This document shows, in pieces, positions 52,504 to 61,282 of a stretch of DNA of 64,000 bases. The notes under the pieces are model-generated. The model saw only the letters and a list, made by a program, of their open reading frames with translations. It made no database searches and was not told where the DNA came from. The stretch comes from Chengkuizengella marina (GTDB lineage: Bacteria; Bacillota; Bacilli; Paenibacillales; KCTC-33759), in contig NZ_SIJB01000028.1 of NCBI RefSeq assembly GCF_009910845.1, positions 1-64,000 of the forward strand, in the 5' to 3' direction. Made by a program: the position numbers and the translations under genes. Every line of letters starts with the position of its first letter. Positions within the stretch are counted from its first letter, which is position 1.

Positions 52504-53340
52504 TTGAGTTCATATTTTGACCACGTTGCTAATAAGTATGATGAGACAAGACACATTCCTGAAAGATCATTTCAAAAAATAATAGATTTTATCATAGATA
52601 TAACTGCACTGGATATCCATCATTCCAAGATTTTAGATATTGGAGTTGGAACAGGAAGAACCGCTCTGCCTTTAGTTGAAATGGGATACGAATATACTGG
52701 GGTAGATATATCCAAAAACATGTTATCCCAATTTTTAATTAAACTTGGAGGGCACATTCCCAAAAATTTGACACTTTTACATCAAGATCTATTAGATATT
52801 CACTTTTTAGATAAATCTTTTTCCCATATTTTTTCTTACCATGTTCTTTATTTTATTGAAGAGAAATCCCTTTTAATAGAAAAGATTAAACGACTTCTAA
52901 AAGATGGGGGGACTTATATACATTGTGATGAAATTTTGCTAAACAACTTTTATATAGATGATCTGACAAAACAGTGGTACATGCTTGCAAGTCAAGGCAA
53001 TCGCAAATTGGAGGAAATGTTGGCTGAAAGTGATGGAACAATTTCAGATAAAGAAGATGTGGTATATAAACTAAAAAGTACACTTGAGCAACTTCATTTT
53101 AAAACAGAAATTATAAAAGGACCTAAATGGATTCAAAAAATGAGCAAAAGTGACTTGATCTCTTATTTTGAAAATAGACGGGATATCTATACAGGGCATT
53201 TAACAGAGGCGGAAAGAGAAAGGATATTTATGGAATGGAAAACGATAGTTGATAAAAAATGGGGAAGCACGCCAGAAAAATTCATTAGAAAACAGCTATA
53301 TGTTCTTAAATTTGTTAAAGAAGGAGAACATACATGTTAA
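52504..53340 (+). CDS. SAM-dependent methyltransferase (278 aa)
   Basis: This is a class I methyltransferase: the N-terminus FDHVANKYDETRHIP is typical for Methyltransf_25/UbiE-like small-molecule enzymes, motif I is ILDIGVGTGRTALPL, then TGVDISKNML and GGTYIHCDE. TTG 52504 lies about 10 nt after AAGGAG and is preferred to TTG 52495. The gene overlaps the next one by 7 nt. Substrate unknown; C- or O-methylation of the product is likely. Confidence 0.88.
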   Translation: MSSYFDHVANKYDETRHIPERSFQKIIDFIIDITALDIHHSKILDIGVGTGRTALPLVEMGYEYTGVDISKNMLSQFLIKLGGHIPKNLTLLHQDLLDIHFLDKSFSHIFSYHVLYFIEEKSLLIEKIKRLLKDGGTYIHCDEILLNNFYIDDLTKQWYMLASQGNRKLEEMLAESDGTISDKEDVVYKLKSTLEQLHFKTEIIKGPKWIQKMSKSDLISYFENRRDIYTGHLTEAERERIFMEWKTIVDKKWGSTPEKFIRKQLYVLKFVKEGEHTC

Positions 53341-53921
53341 ATTTTCATGAATACCTGAAATACTTAAAGAAAAATAAAGTATTTGGCATGATGACTGAGG
53401 ATGAACTGCAAGCACTGCTTTTATGTGTCATGAACCATGATGTAGATGGTGACATCGTAGAAATCGGTGCTTGGGCCGGGCTATCAACAATATTACTGGC
53501 GATGGGTGAAACTCTTTCTCGGTTACATAGAAGGGTGATAACGATAGATCATTTCAAAGGGAGTTTAGAGCATCAAGCAATGTTAAAAGGAAAATCAACG
53601 TATTCTATGTTCATGAGAAATATTTCATTGTGTAAAGTGAAAGACAAAATCAAAGTGTTGCAAATGGATTCGCAAGAGGCACATAAATTATTAGATCAAC
53701 AGATCAGTATTTTGTTTCTTGACGGTTCTCATATGTACCCTCATGTAAAAAAAGAGCTCAAATACTATCCCGAAAAAGTCAAAAAAAATGGTCTAATTCT
53801 CATTCACGATTATGAACCACAGTGGCAAACAAAAATTGCAGTAGATGAATGGATACAAGAAAACGAAGAATATGAAAAAGTTGTATTAATAAATACACTT
53901 TTAATTGTTAGAAAAAAATGA
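53334..53921 (+). CDS. Methyltransf_24/TylF-like methyltransferase-fold protein (195 aa)
   Basis: This is a Rossmann-fold protein with DIVEIGAWAGLSTILLAMG as motif I, VITIDHF, ILFLDGSHMYPHVKKEL (the DG(S/D)H motif of sugar O-methyltransferases and cephalosporin-hydroxylase-like enzymes) and GLILIHDYEPQW. The metal-binding Asp/His pattern suggests a Mg-dependent sugar O-methyltransferase of the TylF/MycF type. This fits a glycosylated product. AAGGAG precedes the ATG. Confidence 0.82.
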   Translation: MLNFHEYLKYLKKNKVFGMMTEDELQALLLCVMNHDVDGDIVEIGAWAGLSTILLAMGETLSRLHRRVITIDHFKGSLEHQAMLKGKSTYSMFMRNISLCKVKDKIKVLQMDSQEAHKLLDQQISILFLDGSHMYPHVKKELKYYPEKVKKNGLILIHDYEPQWQTKIAVDEWIQENEEYEKVVLINTLLIVRKK

Positions 53922-53981
53922 TTCTGATTCCTTTTCATCCTGAACTGCTAATAATGTTGCTAAATCAAGGAGGAGGATTTA

Positions 53982-54932
53982 ATGAAATATCGTCGTTTAG
54001 GCAAAACAGGATTAAAAGTAAGTGAGATTGGTTTAGGAAGTTGGTTAATTGATGAACGTACATCAGAAGGTAATAATGCAGAAGCGATTGTTGATCGAGC
54101 TTATGAGTTAGGAATTAATTTTTTTGATAGCGCAAACTCTTATTCAAAGGGTACAGCAGAAGTGGTTTTAGGAAAAGCACTGAATAAATATCCTCGACAT
54201 TCCTATGTATTAGCAACAAAAGTGTTTTTACCAATGGGAGGGGGTCCTAACGACAAGGGATTATCTCGTAAACATATCATGGAACAATGTGATGCAAGTT
54301 TAAAAAGACTGGGTGTAGAATACATAGATTTGTATCAGTGTCATCGTTATGATCCAGAAACACCTCTTGAGGAAACATTACGAGCATTAGATGATTTAGT
54401 CTCACAAGGAAAGATTTTATATGCTGGGGTAAGTGAATGGAGTGCAGACCAATTATACGATGCTGTCTGTTTGTCTAAAAAATTGAATTTACATCAGATT
54501 GCTTCTAATCAGCCTTATTATAATATGTTCCATCGTAATATAGAAAAAGAAATTATTCCTTTATCTGAACAAAAAGGAATAGGTCAGGTTGTTTATTCTC
54601 CATTAGCTCAAGGTGTTTTAACAGGTAAATATAAACCAGGAACAGCTTTTCCCAAAGGTTCAAGAGCATCCAATCAAAAAGCCAATATGTATATGGGCTA
54701 TGTTCTTAAAGAAAAACAGCTGCAAAAGGTTGAGAAACTAAAAGGGATAGCTGAAAGAAATGAAATTAGTGTTGCCCAGCTAGCGCTTGCTTGGATTTTA
54801 CGTTTACAAAACATCTCAAGCTGTATCATCGGTGCATCTCGAGCTGATCAAGTAAATGAAAATGTAAAGGCATCTGGGGTAAAATTATGTACTGAAGACT
54901 TACAAGAAATTAAGTTGATCTTAGATTATTAA
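53982..54932 (+). CDS. Aldo/keto reductase (316 aa)
   Basis: This is a monomeric NADPH-dependent aldo/keto reductase: the N-terminal MKYRRLGKTGLKVSEIGLG, catalytic Asp of FFDSANSYSKG and Tyr next to it, the Lys of LATKV and His of LYQCHRYDP are all present, and the C-terminal IIGASRADQVNEN binds the cofactor. It belongs to the group of the K-channel beta subunit/YghZ type. AAGGAGGAGG precedes the ATG. As last gene before a palindrome it either ends the cluster as a tailoring reductase or is an unrelated neighbour. Confidence 0.92.
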   Translation: MKYRRLGKTGLKVSEIGLGSWLIDERTSEGNNAEAIVDRAYELGINFFDSANSYSKGTAEVVLGKALNKYPRHSYVLATKVFLPMGGGPNDKGLSRKHIMEQCDASLKRLGVEYIDLYQCHRYDPETPLEETLRALDDLVSQGKILYAGVSEWSADQLYDAVCLSKKLNLHQIASNQPYYNMFHRNIEKEIIPLSEQKGIGQVVYSPLAQGVLTGKYKPGTAFPKGSRASNQKANMYMGYVLKEKQLQKVEKLKGIAERNEISVAQLALAWILRLQNISSCIIGASRADQVNENVKASGVKLCTEDLQEIKLILDY

Positions 54933-54966
54933 AAACTGTGATAAAGCACATCATATATCATTTAAT

Positions 54967-54988
54967 ATACTCCCCTTAAGGGGAGTAT
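54967..54988 (+). terminator. Palindromic terminator at the end of the cluster
   Basis: The perfect palindrome ATACTCCCCTTAAGGGGAGTAT is flanked by A/T-rich sequence (TTTAAT before, TTATTATGG after). It probably ends the transcript after the aldo/keto reductase, and being symmetric may also serve the opposite-strand gene at 55055. Confidence 0.7.
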
Positions 54989-55054
54989 TTATTATGGCTA
55001 AAAGAACAGCTTTCTTTGTAAACAACTAAAGTGCTTACTATACTGATATATAGA

Positions 55055-55423
55055 TTACTTTTGTTTTAGTGCAGCAATACATACTAGCAAAAATCCAATT
55101 AAAAAGGAAGTTCCACCTATAGGAGCTAGTGCTCCGAAAATCCCAATATCTGTTAAGCTTAAGATGTATATGCTTCCTGGGAATATGGCGGTCCCAACTA
55201 CTAACATTCTTCCTGCCCACAATATAGTGCTACCTGGCAGTTTATCCATAAATACTGCAACAATCAGGACAGCAAGAGAACCAAATAAATGATACTGTAC
55301 TGCGATTTGATAAGTAGAATAGCGTTCTTCCGTTAATGTATCTTGTATAATGTGTGAGCCAAATGCCCCTAACGCTACTGCTAAAAAGGCTAATATACTT
55401 CCGGTTACTATATAATTTTTCAA
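55055..55423 (-). CDS. DUF423 membrane protein, YwdK-like (122 aa)
   Basis: This is a small protein with four transmembrane segments. The DUF423 motifs are clear: ALGAFGSHI near residues 17-25, YQIAVQYHLFGSLAVL, and ALAPIGGTSFLIGFLLVCIAAL at the end. The start is TTG on the - strand with a G-rich ribosome site (GTGGGGGTCC). It is the only convincing - strand gene of the window. Its function is unknown in all bacteria. It converges with the aldo/keto reductase and diverges from the lipoprotein gene. Confidence 0.9.
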   Translation of the reverse strand: MKNYIVTGSILAFLAVALGAFGSHIIQDTLTEERYSTYQIAVQYHLFGSLAVLIVAVFMDKLPGSTILWAGRMLVVGTAIFPGSIYILSLTDIGIFGALAPIGGTSFLIGFLLVCIAALKQK

Positions 55424-55529
55424 GAAAGAGGACCCCCACTTTAAAATATTTATTTGGTGAAAGTATATTTGAAAAAAATATCTATTTCAACTTTTTCACA
55501 AAAATGTTGGAAGTCAGAAAGGAAAAGAA

Positions 55530-56294
55530 ATGCATATGAAATATAAGTACTGCGTACTAACTTTTACAATAGTGTTATTTGTATCTTTATTATCTTCCTG
55601 CAGTAAAGTTGAAGTTAATTTACCCAATCAAAAAGAGTACATTCCTGAGAACGCAAATACACAATTAGAGGAAGCAACTGATACAATCACTAGGAAGGTT
55701 GATTTTTCTGAGGAGCTTTTGAATGTAGATGAGAAGCTAGTGAAAGAGTCAAAAATAGCTGTCCAAATTGAATCACCTATAACGATTGCAAGATCGCAAG
55801 TTTCGACAGGTGGAACCTATTTAGATTTGTACTTATCAATTCAACTTGTAAGGGGAAGATATTCTGAGGATTGGACCCCAGGAGCATTTGAAGGAAGGAA
55901 TTGGAATGGCGTATTTGTATTTGTTTTATCTAATCGTAGTGGTGAGATCATAAGTGAGACAACCGTAAATTCATTTTATGATAATGCACCTTTAACATTT
56001 AATTCTTTTTTTGACTTTCATTTTGATGATTATAACAATGATGGAAATATAGATTTTATAATTCAACAATATGGTTCAAGCAATTATAAAATTACTAAAT
56101 TATTCACAATTAGAAATAATGTTGTAGAACTATTACCGATAAAGGATTCCAAGGGAATTTTGATCAGTGGGAACCTAGAAAAAGTGGATGAAATCACGTT
56201 TAAAAAAACACTTTACAATCATATGGATGGTACTTATAATACAGATTATTATACTTGGGATGGATCGCAATTTATTCTTCGAGAATTCAATTGA
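55530..56294 (+). CDS. Lipoprotein of unknown function with an EF-hand-like loop (254 aa)
   Basis: The N-terminal signal has the lipobox LLSSC, so the protein is anchored outside the membrane. A central part contains DFHFDDYNNDGNIDFII, a Ca-binding type loop as seen in VCBS repeats, and the C-terminus ends YYTWDGSQFILREF. I do not recognise a named family. AAAGGA precedes ATG 55530; ATG 55536 is also in frame. It is probably a single-gene unit, unrelated to the pur operon that follows. Confidence 0.8.
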   Translation: MHMKYKYCVLTFTIVLFVSLLSSCSKVEVNLPNQKEYIPENANTQLEEATDTITRKVDFSEELLNVDEKLVKESKIAVQIESPITIARSQVSTGGTYLDLYLSIQLVRGRYSEDWTPGAFEGRNWNGVFVFVLSNRSGEIISETTVNSFYDNAPLTFNSFFDFHFDDYNNDGNIDFIIQQYGSSNYKITKLFTIRNNVVELLPIKDSKGILISGNLEKVDEITFKKTLYNHMDGTYNTDYYTWDGSQFILREFN

Positions 56295-56402
56295 TCTATC
56301 CATGAATAAATATGCTGAATTACAATATTTATTTTGATATTTTCATCTAATTTCCATAATTATATGAATAATTTATGTATTTTTTTTCACTTTAATGTAA
56401 TG

Positions 56403-56447
56403 AAAAGCGAACATTCTAAAGATAAATATAATAAATGTTCGTGAATT
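56403..56447 (+). promoter_or_regulatory. PurR operator: two inverted PurBoxes
   Basis: AAAAGCGAACATT (56403-56415) and AATGTTCGTGAATT (56434-56447) are inverted copies of the PurBox (core CCGAAC-type), 18 nt apart, just before the -35 box. This is the arrangement used by Bacillus-type PurR to repress the pur operon until PRPP rises. Found directly by pattern; binding is inferred. Confidence 0.82.
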
Positions 56448-56449
56448 AG

Positions 56450-56478
56450 TTGACATGGTGATGTTACACTGTTAAACT
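56450..56478 (+). promoter_or_regulatory. Sigma-A promoter of the pur operon
   Basis: TTGACA (56450-56455), a perfect -35 box, lies 17 bp before TAAACT (56473-56478), an acceptable -10 box. It follows the PurBoxes and precedes the riboswitch by about 90 nt. Confidence 0.75.
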
Positions 56479-56570
56479 AAAAACGAAGAAAAAAACAATT
56501 ATTATCTTTCATTAAACAAGGATTTAGTTAAAGGATTTTTTATACAAGGATAAATTTAATAAGTAATGGT

Positions 56571-56641
56571 AACTCATATAATATCGGGGATAAGGCCCGA
56601 AAGTTTCTACCCAGAAACCGTAAATTTTTGGACTATGAGCA
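56571..56641 (+). ncRNA. Purine (guanine-type) riboswitch aptamer
   Basis: The three-way junction fits the purine riboswitch. P1 is CTCATA/TATGAG, P2 is TCGGG/CCCGA with loop GATAAGG, and P3 is CCAGAAA/TTTTTGG with loop CCGTAAA. The joining sequence AAGTTTCTAC is conserved. The base that sets ligand choice is C (GACTATG at 56631), so guanine or hypoxanthine rather than adenine should bind. It controls the pur operon that begins 225 nt later. Confidence 0.95.
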
Positions 56642-56762
56642 AAGTAATAAGATAAGAGTAGGGATTTCATTCTCACTACATCGCTGATAGTATCGTTTTT
56701 TGTCGATAGGAGAGTCCCGACCAGCTCTTAAATATCTATTACTTTACATAGTAGTTATAAGG

Positions 56763-56793
56763 GTAGGTTCTTTGAACCTACTTTTCTTTTTTC
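56763..56793 (+). terminator. Expression-platform terminator of the riboswitch
   Basis: GTAGGTTC / GAACCTAC with a TTT loop is followed by TTTTCTTTTTTC. On guanine binding, transcription is expected to stop here before purE. The antiterminator pairing could not be drawn with confidence by eye. Confidence 0.8.
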
Positions 56794-56865
56794 TTAAAAT
56801 GTGGAGACGATCAGCACATCTTGTGCAAGTTCGGAGTATATTCTCATAAAAAGGTAGGGATAAAA

Positions 56866-57357
56866 ATGTCAACAAACGCAAAGGTTGGAGTCATCATGGG
56901 CAGTCAATCTGATTGGGAGACAATGAAACATGCTTGTGATGTGCTTGATGAGTTAGAAATTGCCTATGAAAAGAAAGTAGTTTCAGCACATCGAACACCA
57001 GATCTTATGTTTGAGTATGCTTCATCAGCTATTACAAAAGGTTTAAAAGTGATTATAGCCGGGGCAGGAGGTGCAGCTCATCTACCTGGTATGGTAGCAG
57101 CAAAAACAGAACTTCCAGTCATCGGTGTACCTGTAAAGTCTTCAAACTTAAATGGTTTAGATTCTCTATTATCTATTGTTCAAATGCCTGGTGGGATTCC
57201 TGTTGCAACCGTCTCAATTGGTAAAGCAGGTGCTACAAACGCTGGGCTTTTAGCTGCGCAAATTTTAGGTGCTTTTGACGAAGATGTACAGATGAGAATT
57301 ACAAATAGGCGAGAAGACATAAAACATACGGTTTTAGAAAGCAGTGAGAATTTATGA
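56866..57357 (+). CDS. purE: N5-carboxyaminoimidazole ribonucleotide mutase
   Basis: PurE (163 aa) converts N5-CAIR to CAIR in purine synthesis. The motif [14 protein letters not shown] is at the N-terminus, then SAHRTPD, and [17 protein letters not shown], all in the phosphate and base-binding site of class I PurE. The frame is open from 56821, but AAGGTAGGGAT lies before ATG 56866, and [10 protein letters not shown] is a normal PurE start. The stop overlaps purK by 4 nt (ATGA). Confidence 0.97.
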   Translation: MSTNAKVGVIMGSQSDWETMKHACDVLDELEIAYEKKVVSAHRTPDLMFEYASSAITKGLKVIIAGAGGAAHLPGMVAAKTELPVIGVPVKSSNLNGLDSLLSIVQMPGGIPVATVSIGKAGATNAGLLAAQILGAFDEDVQMRITNRREDIKHTVLESSENL

Positions 57358-58544
57358 AACAAGGTCAAGTAATTCTCCCAGGTAGTACAATCGGTATTTT
57401 AGGTGGGGGACAATTAGGTCGAATGATGACATTAGCAGGTCGTCAAATGGGTTATCGTTTTGTAACATTAGACCCTGTTGAAGATGGTCCATGTGGTCAG
57501 GTTGCAGATGAACAAATTGTTGCCAATTATGATGATTTTCAAGCAGGTGAAAAACTAGCTGAGCTTTCAGATGTGATTACTTATGAATTTGAAAACGTGA
57601 ATGCTTCTGTAGCAGATATGTTATTTAATAAATCTTATGTGCCACAAGGAAGTCAATTATTATATACCACACAACATCGTTTAAGAGAGAAGATAGCCAT
57701 AGAAGCTGCTAACGTACCTGTAGCTCCATATAAAGAAATAAAAACAGAAGAAGAGTTATCCGAAGCTGTTGAGTGCTTCGGTGTTCCTTGTGTTCTCAAA
57801 ACCGCTGTTGGTGGCTATGATGGCAAAGGACAATGGGTAATTCGTTCTAAAACTGAGATATCTGAAGCATTTAATACATTAAGTAAGGCAAAGACCAATT
57901 TAGTATTAGAGAAATTTATTCATTTTGAAAAAGAGTTATCCGTTGTAGCTGCTAGAAATATAGAAGGACATGTTAGCACTTTTCCAGTATCTGAAAATGT
58001 ACATGTGGATAACATTTTGCATACTTCCATTGTTCCTGCTAGGATAAACGAAAATATACAGGAAAGAGCAAGACAACTTGCAACAAATATTGCTGAATCC
58101 TTAAATGTGGTTGGACTCATCGCTGTAGAGATGTTTTACACAAAAGATGGAGAGTTGTATGTGAATGAACTGGCTCCTCGTCCTCACAATTCAGGGCATT
58201 ATACAATGGATGCTTGTTATACTTCACAATTTGAGCAGCATATTCGTGCTGTATGTAACTTACCTTTACAATCTACAGAATTAATATGTCCCGTTGTAAT
58301 GGTAAATATTTTAGGAGAACATGTTGATCCATTATTAAAGTGGATGAAACAGAATAATCAAAGCTCAAACAAAGATTTAATCTTGAAAGTTCATCTATAT
58401 GGCAAAAAAGAAGCTAAAGTGAAACGAAAAATGGGTCACATTAATGTGTTGACTTCTGATATAAATCAAGCCTTGGAATGGATTGATAAAACAGGAATTT
58501 GGGAAAAAAAGTACTTAAGTAAAAAGGAAGGGGTTCTTTTATGA
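57354..58544 (+). CDS. purK: N5-carboxyaminoimidazole ribonucleotide synthetase
   Basis: PurK (396 aa) is an ATP-grasp ligase that makes N5-CAIR from AIR, bicarbonate and ATP. The N-terminal [20 protein letters not shown], the ATP-grasp segment [15 protein letters not shown] and the [14 protein letters not shown] motif are all intact. It overlaps purE and purB by 4 nt each, so the three are coupled. Confidence 0.97.
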   Translation: MKQGQVILPGSTIGILGGGQLGRMMTLAGRQMGYRFVTLDPVEDGPCGQVADEQIVANYDDFQAGEKLAELSDVITYEFENVNASVADMLFNKSYVPQGSQLLYTTQHRLREKIAIEAANVPVAPYKEIKTEEELSEAVECFGVPCVLKTAVGGYDGKGQWVIRSKTEISEAFNTLSKAKTNLVLEKFIHFEKELSVVAARNIEGHVSTFPVSENVHVDNILHTSIVPARINENIQERARQLATNIAESLNVVGLIAVEMFYTKDGELYVNELAPRPHNSGHYTMDACYTSQFEQHIRAVCNLPLQSTELICPVVMVNILGEHVDPLLKWMKQNNQSSNKDLILKVHLYGKKEAKVKRKMGHINVLTSDINQALEWIDKTGIWEKKYLSKKEGVLL

Positions 58545-59836
58545 TAGAACGTTACAGTAGACCAGAAATGACAGCCATCTGGACAGAAGAAAATAAATTT
58601 CAAGCTTGGTTAGAGGTAGAAATTAATGCCTGTGAAGCTTGGTCAGAATTAGGTATTATTCCAAAAGAAGATGTAAAACTTTTAAGAGAAAAGGCAAGTT
58701 TTGATATAGATAGAATTTATGAGATTGAAAAAGAAACGAGACATGATGTTATTGCTTTTACTCGTGCCGTTTCAGAAACGGTTGGCCCTGAAAGAAAGTG
58801 GGTACATTACGGACTTACTTCAACGGATGTTGTGGATACTGCTAATGGTTATTTAATAAAACAAGCTAATGAAATTCTTGAAAAAGACATCATTCAATTT
58901 ATATCTATTTTAAAAGAAAAGGCGATTGAGCATAAAGACACGGTCATGATGGGAAGAACACATGGTGTACATGCTGAGCCAACGACATTTGGGTTGAAAA
59001 TGGCGCTTTGGTACGAAGAAATGAATCGCAATTTAGAACGTTTTAAAAGAGCAGCTGATGGAGTTCAATTTGGTAAAATCTCCGGAGCTGTTGGAACGTA
59101 TGCAAATATTGATCCTTTTATCGAACAATATGTTTGTGAAAAATTAGGAACAAAAGCAGCCCCCATTTCAACACAAACGTTACAGCGTGATCGTCATGCT
59201 GATTATATGGCTACACTTGCATTGATTGCTACTTCTTTAGATAAATTTGCAACAGAAATTCGTGCCTTGCAAAAAAGTGAATTTAGAGAAGTAGAAGAAG
59301 CTTTTGCAAAAGGCCAAAAAGGATCATCTGCAATGCCTCATAAACGTAATCCAATTGGAAGCGAGAATATTTCAGGTTTATCTAGAGTGATCAGAGGACA
59401 TATGGTATCAGCATACGAAAATGTACCATTATGGCATGAAAGAGATATTTCTCATTCCTCTGTTGAACGCGTGATTTTACCAGATGCAACGATTTTATTA
59501 AATTATATGTTAAACCGTTTTGGAAACATTGTGAAAAACTTAACGGTATTCCCTGAAAATATGAAAAAGAACATTAAAAGAACGTTTGATGTACCATTCT
59601 CAGGCAGAGTGATGACAAAACTTATAGATAAAGGTTTAAGCAGAGAACAAGCTTATGATACAGTTCAACCACGTGCTATGCAGGCTTGGGAACAACAGAA
59701 GTCATTCCGAGAAATTGTAGAAAATGAACCAGAAATTAATCAGCATTTATCTGCTGAAGAAATTGAAGATTGCTTTAATCCGAACTGGCATTTAAAACAT
59801 GTAAATACGATCTTTGAGCGCTTGGGTCTTATTTAA
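58541..59836 (+). CDS. purB: Adenylosuccinate lyase
   Basis: PurB (431 aa) catalyses two fumarate-releasing steps, on SAICAR and on adenylosuccinate. The superfamily signature is [14 protein letters not shown], and the TSTDVVDTA and [14 protein letters not shown] motifs carry other catalytic residues. AAGGAAGGGG precedes the ATG, which overlaps purK. It is followed by a 174-nt spacer, unusual in this operon, that contains a repeat element. Confidence 0.97.
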   Translation: MIERYSRPEMTAIWTEENKFQAWLEVEINACEAWSELGIIPKEDVKLLREKASFDIDRIYEIEKETRHDVIAFTRAVSETVGPERKWVHYGLTSTDVVDTANGYLIKQANEILEKDIIQFISILKEKAIEHKDTVMMGRTHGVHAEPTTFGLKMALWYEEMNRNLERFKRAADGVQFGKISGAVGTYANIDPFIEQYVCEKLGTKAAPISTQTLQRDRHADYMATLALIATSLDKFATEIRALQKSEFREVEEAFAKGQKGSSAMPHKRNPIGSENISGLSRVIRGHMVSAYENVPLWHERDISHSSVERVILPDATILLNYMLNRFGNIVKNLTVFPENMKKNIKRTFDVPFSGRVMTKLIDKGLSREQAYDTVQPRAMQAWEQQKSFREIVENEPEINQHLSAEEIEDCFNPNWHLKHVNTIFERLGLI

Positions 59837-59866
59837 AAAGGATAGGAACATCAATTGTGTATTTAG

Positions 59867-59985
59867 ATTGGCTTAGGGCCCAGCAAAAGTAATAGTCGAT
59901 CATAAACTACACTTCCATGTGATAATTCCGACACCAGTTCATCCATGAACTGGGGATAAATATTAGATTGCTTCACTTTTGTGGG
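59867..59985 (+). repeat. MITE-like intergenic repeat between purB and purC
   Basis: This is a 119-nt element with imperfect terminal inverted repeats: CCCAGCAAAAGTAATAG at the left (59879-59895) and CTTCACTTTTGTGGG at the right (59971-59985). A perfect internal hairpin CCAGTTC/GAACTGG is at 59934-59953. Parts recur at 52417-52455, at 61159-61224 and at 48448-48462. No transposase is coded. It is transcribed within the pur operon. Confidence 0.65.
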
Positions 59986-60010
59986 TAAATAATTAAAGGA
60001 GGGCTAACCT

Positions 60011-60904
60011 TTGAACTCATCGCCTACATTATTAACGGCTGTAGATTTGATTGATGCACCATTAGTTTATAAAGGTAAGGTTCGAGAGCTTTATGACCTA
60101 GGAGAACATTATTTAATAGTGGTAACCGATCGTATATCTGCATTTGATTATATTTTAGAACCAGGCATACCTGATAAAGGTAAAGTCTTAAATTTAGTCA
60201 GTAAGTTTTGGTTTGATCAAACAGAACATATGATACCCAATCATATGGTACATGCTGATGTGAACTTATTAGCTGATGTAATAAAAAAACCGGAATTACT
60301 GAAAGATAGAGTAATGGTGAGTCGTAAAGCAGAACGAATTGATATTGAATGTATAGTCAGAGGCTATATTACTGGCGGTGGATGGAGACAATATCAGAAC
60401 AATGGTGAAATTAATGGAATTAAGCTACCTGCAGGAATAAGAAAAAATCAAAAGTTAGATGTCCCTATTTTTACCCCTTCTTTAAAAAATGACGTCGGAC
60501 ATGATGAAGACATTCCAGTTCCAAAAATGCAAGAAGTAGTCGGAAAATCATTAACGACAGAGCTGATGGTAAAAAGCTTAGAATTATACCAATTTGCTCA
60601 TGAGTATTGTGAAAACCGTGGAATTATATTAGCAGACTGTAAGTTTGAATTTGGTTTTGTTGATGGAGAACTTATTTTAATAGATGAAATTTTTACCCCT
60701 GATTCTTCCAGATATTGGGCTGAAGAGAAATATGCCTTAGATATAAATATTGATAGTATGGATAAAGAACCTGTTCGTACTTTTTTATCACATACAACAT
60801 GGGATAAAAATAGTCAGCCAGATCCGTTACCTTTAGAAGTAGTAGAGGAAACATCAACAAGATATAAAGAAATTTTAAATAAATTAGATATCAATAGGTC
60901 ATAG
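60011..60904 (+). CDS. purC: Phosphoribosylaminoimidazole-succinocarboxamide (SAICAR) synthase
   Basis: PurC (297 aa) joins CAIR with aspartate using ATP. The N-terminal VYKGKVRELYDLGE, DRISAFDYILEPGIPDKG, CIVRGYITGGGWRQYQ and LADCKFEFGF motifs are family-typical. At 297 aa it is longer than the about 240-aa Bacillus enzyme and resembles the longer class seen in yeast and many bacteria. TTG 60011 follows AAAGGAGGGC and is the natural start. Confidence 0.96.
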   Translation: MNSSPTLLTAVDLIDAPLVYKGKVRELYDLGEHYLIVVTDRISAFDYILEPGIPDKGKVLNLVSKFWFDQTEHMIPNHMVHADVNLLADVIKKPELLKDRVMVSRKAERIDIECIVRGYITGGGWRQYQNNGEINGIKLPAGIRKNQKLDVPIFTPSLKNDVGHDEDIPVPKMQEVVGKSLTTELMVKSLELYQFAHEYCENRGIILADCKFEFGFVDGELILIDEIFTPDSSRYWAEEKYALDINIDSMDKEPVRTFLSHTTWDKNSQPDPLPLEVVEETSTRYKEILNKLDINRS

Positions 60905-60920
60905 GAGGACATTAAAAGCA

Positions 60921-61178
60921 ATGATAAAAGCAACTGTTTATGTCACGATTAAACAAAGTGTTTTGGATCCACAAGGAAATACAGTACAAGGTGCTTTACA
61001 TTCTATGGGTTTTCAAGAAGTAAATGATGTGCGTATTGGTAAATATATGGAGTTAACGTTAGATACAACGGATAAAAACGAAGCAGAGAAAAGAGTAACA
61101 GAAATGTGTGAAAAATTGCTAGCGAACACGGTAATCGAAGACTATCGCTTTGAAATCACCCCAAAAAGTGAAGTGTAA
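60921..61178 (+). CDS. purS: FGAM synthase small subunit
   Basis: PurS (85 aa) is the small structural subunit of the three-part PurSQL formylglycinamidine synthase. VYVTIKQSVLDPQGNTVQGALHSMG and VRIGKYMEL are typical (written in part). The C-terminal residues EITPKSEV differ from the usual acidic tail and coincide with one end of the intergenic repeat (61159-61173). AGGAGG precedes the ATG. Confidence 0.96.
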   Translation: MIKATVYVTIKQSVLDPQGNTVQGALHSMGFQEVNDVRIGKYMELTLDTTDKNEAEKRVTEMCEKLLANTVIEDYRFEITPKSEV

Positions 61179-61224
61179 CATTATAGCATAAACCTAGTAC
61201 TTTTCGGGGGCCCCATCAGCCAAT
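61159..61224 (+). repeat. Short copy of the MITE-like repeat overlapping the purS stop
   Basis: CCCCAAAAAGTGAAG (61159-61173) and CTAGTACTTTTCGGGG (61194-61209) are inverted ends like those of the element at 59867. The reverse complement of 61194-61224 (ATTGGCTGATGGGGCCCCC then GAAAAGTACTAG) matches 59867-59895. The purS stop codon is inside it. Confidence 0.55.
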
Positions 61225-61282
61225 AATTCGTTTTGAGTCATCTATAAGTATTTTATCTAGAAATTAAGGAGGCAAACATCAA

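Noticed and set aside
23412-54932. Calling the locus a canonical enediyne cluster
   Set aside because: The iterative type I PKS and its typical TEBC thioesterase are not present; only the three accessory families are shared.
55038-55439. Alternative - strand ORFs overlapping the DUF423 gene
   Set aside because: Only the frame 55055-55423 gives the DUF423 motifs; the others are shadows.
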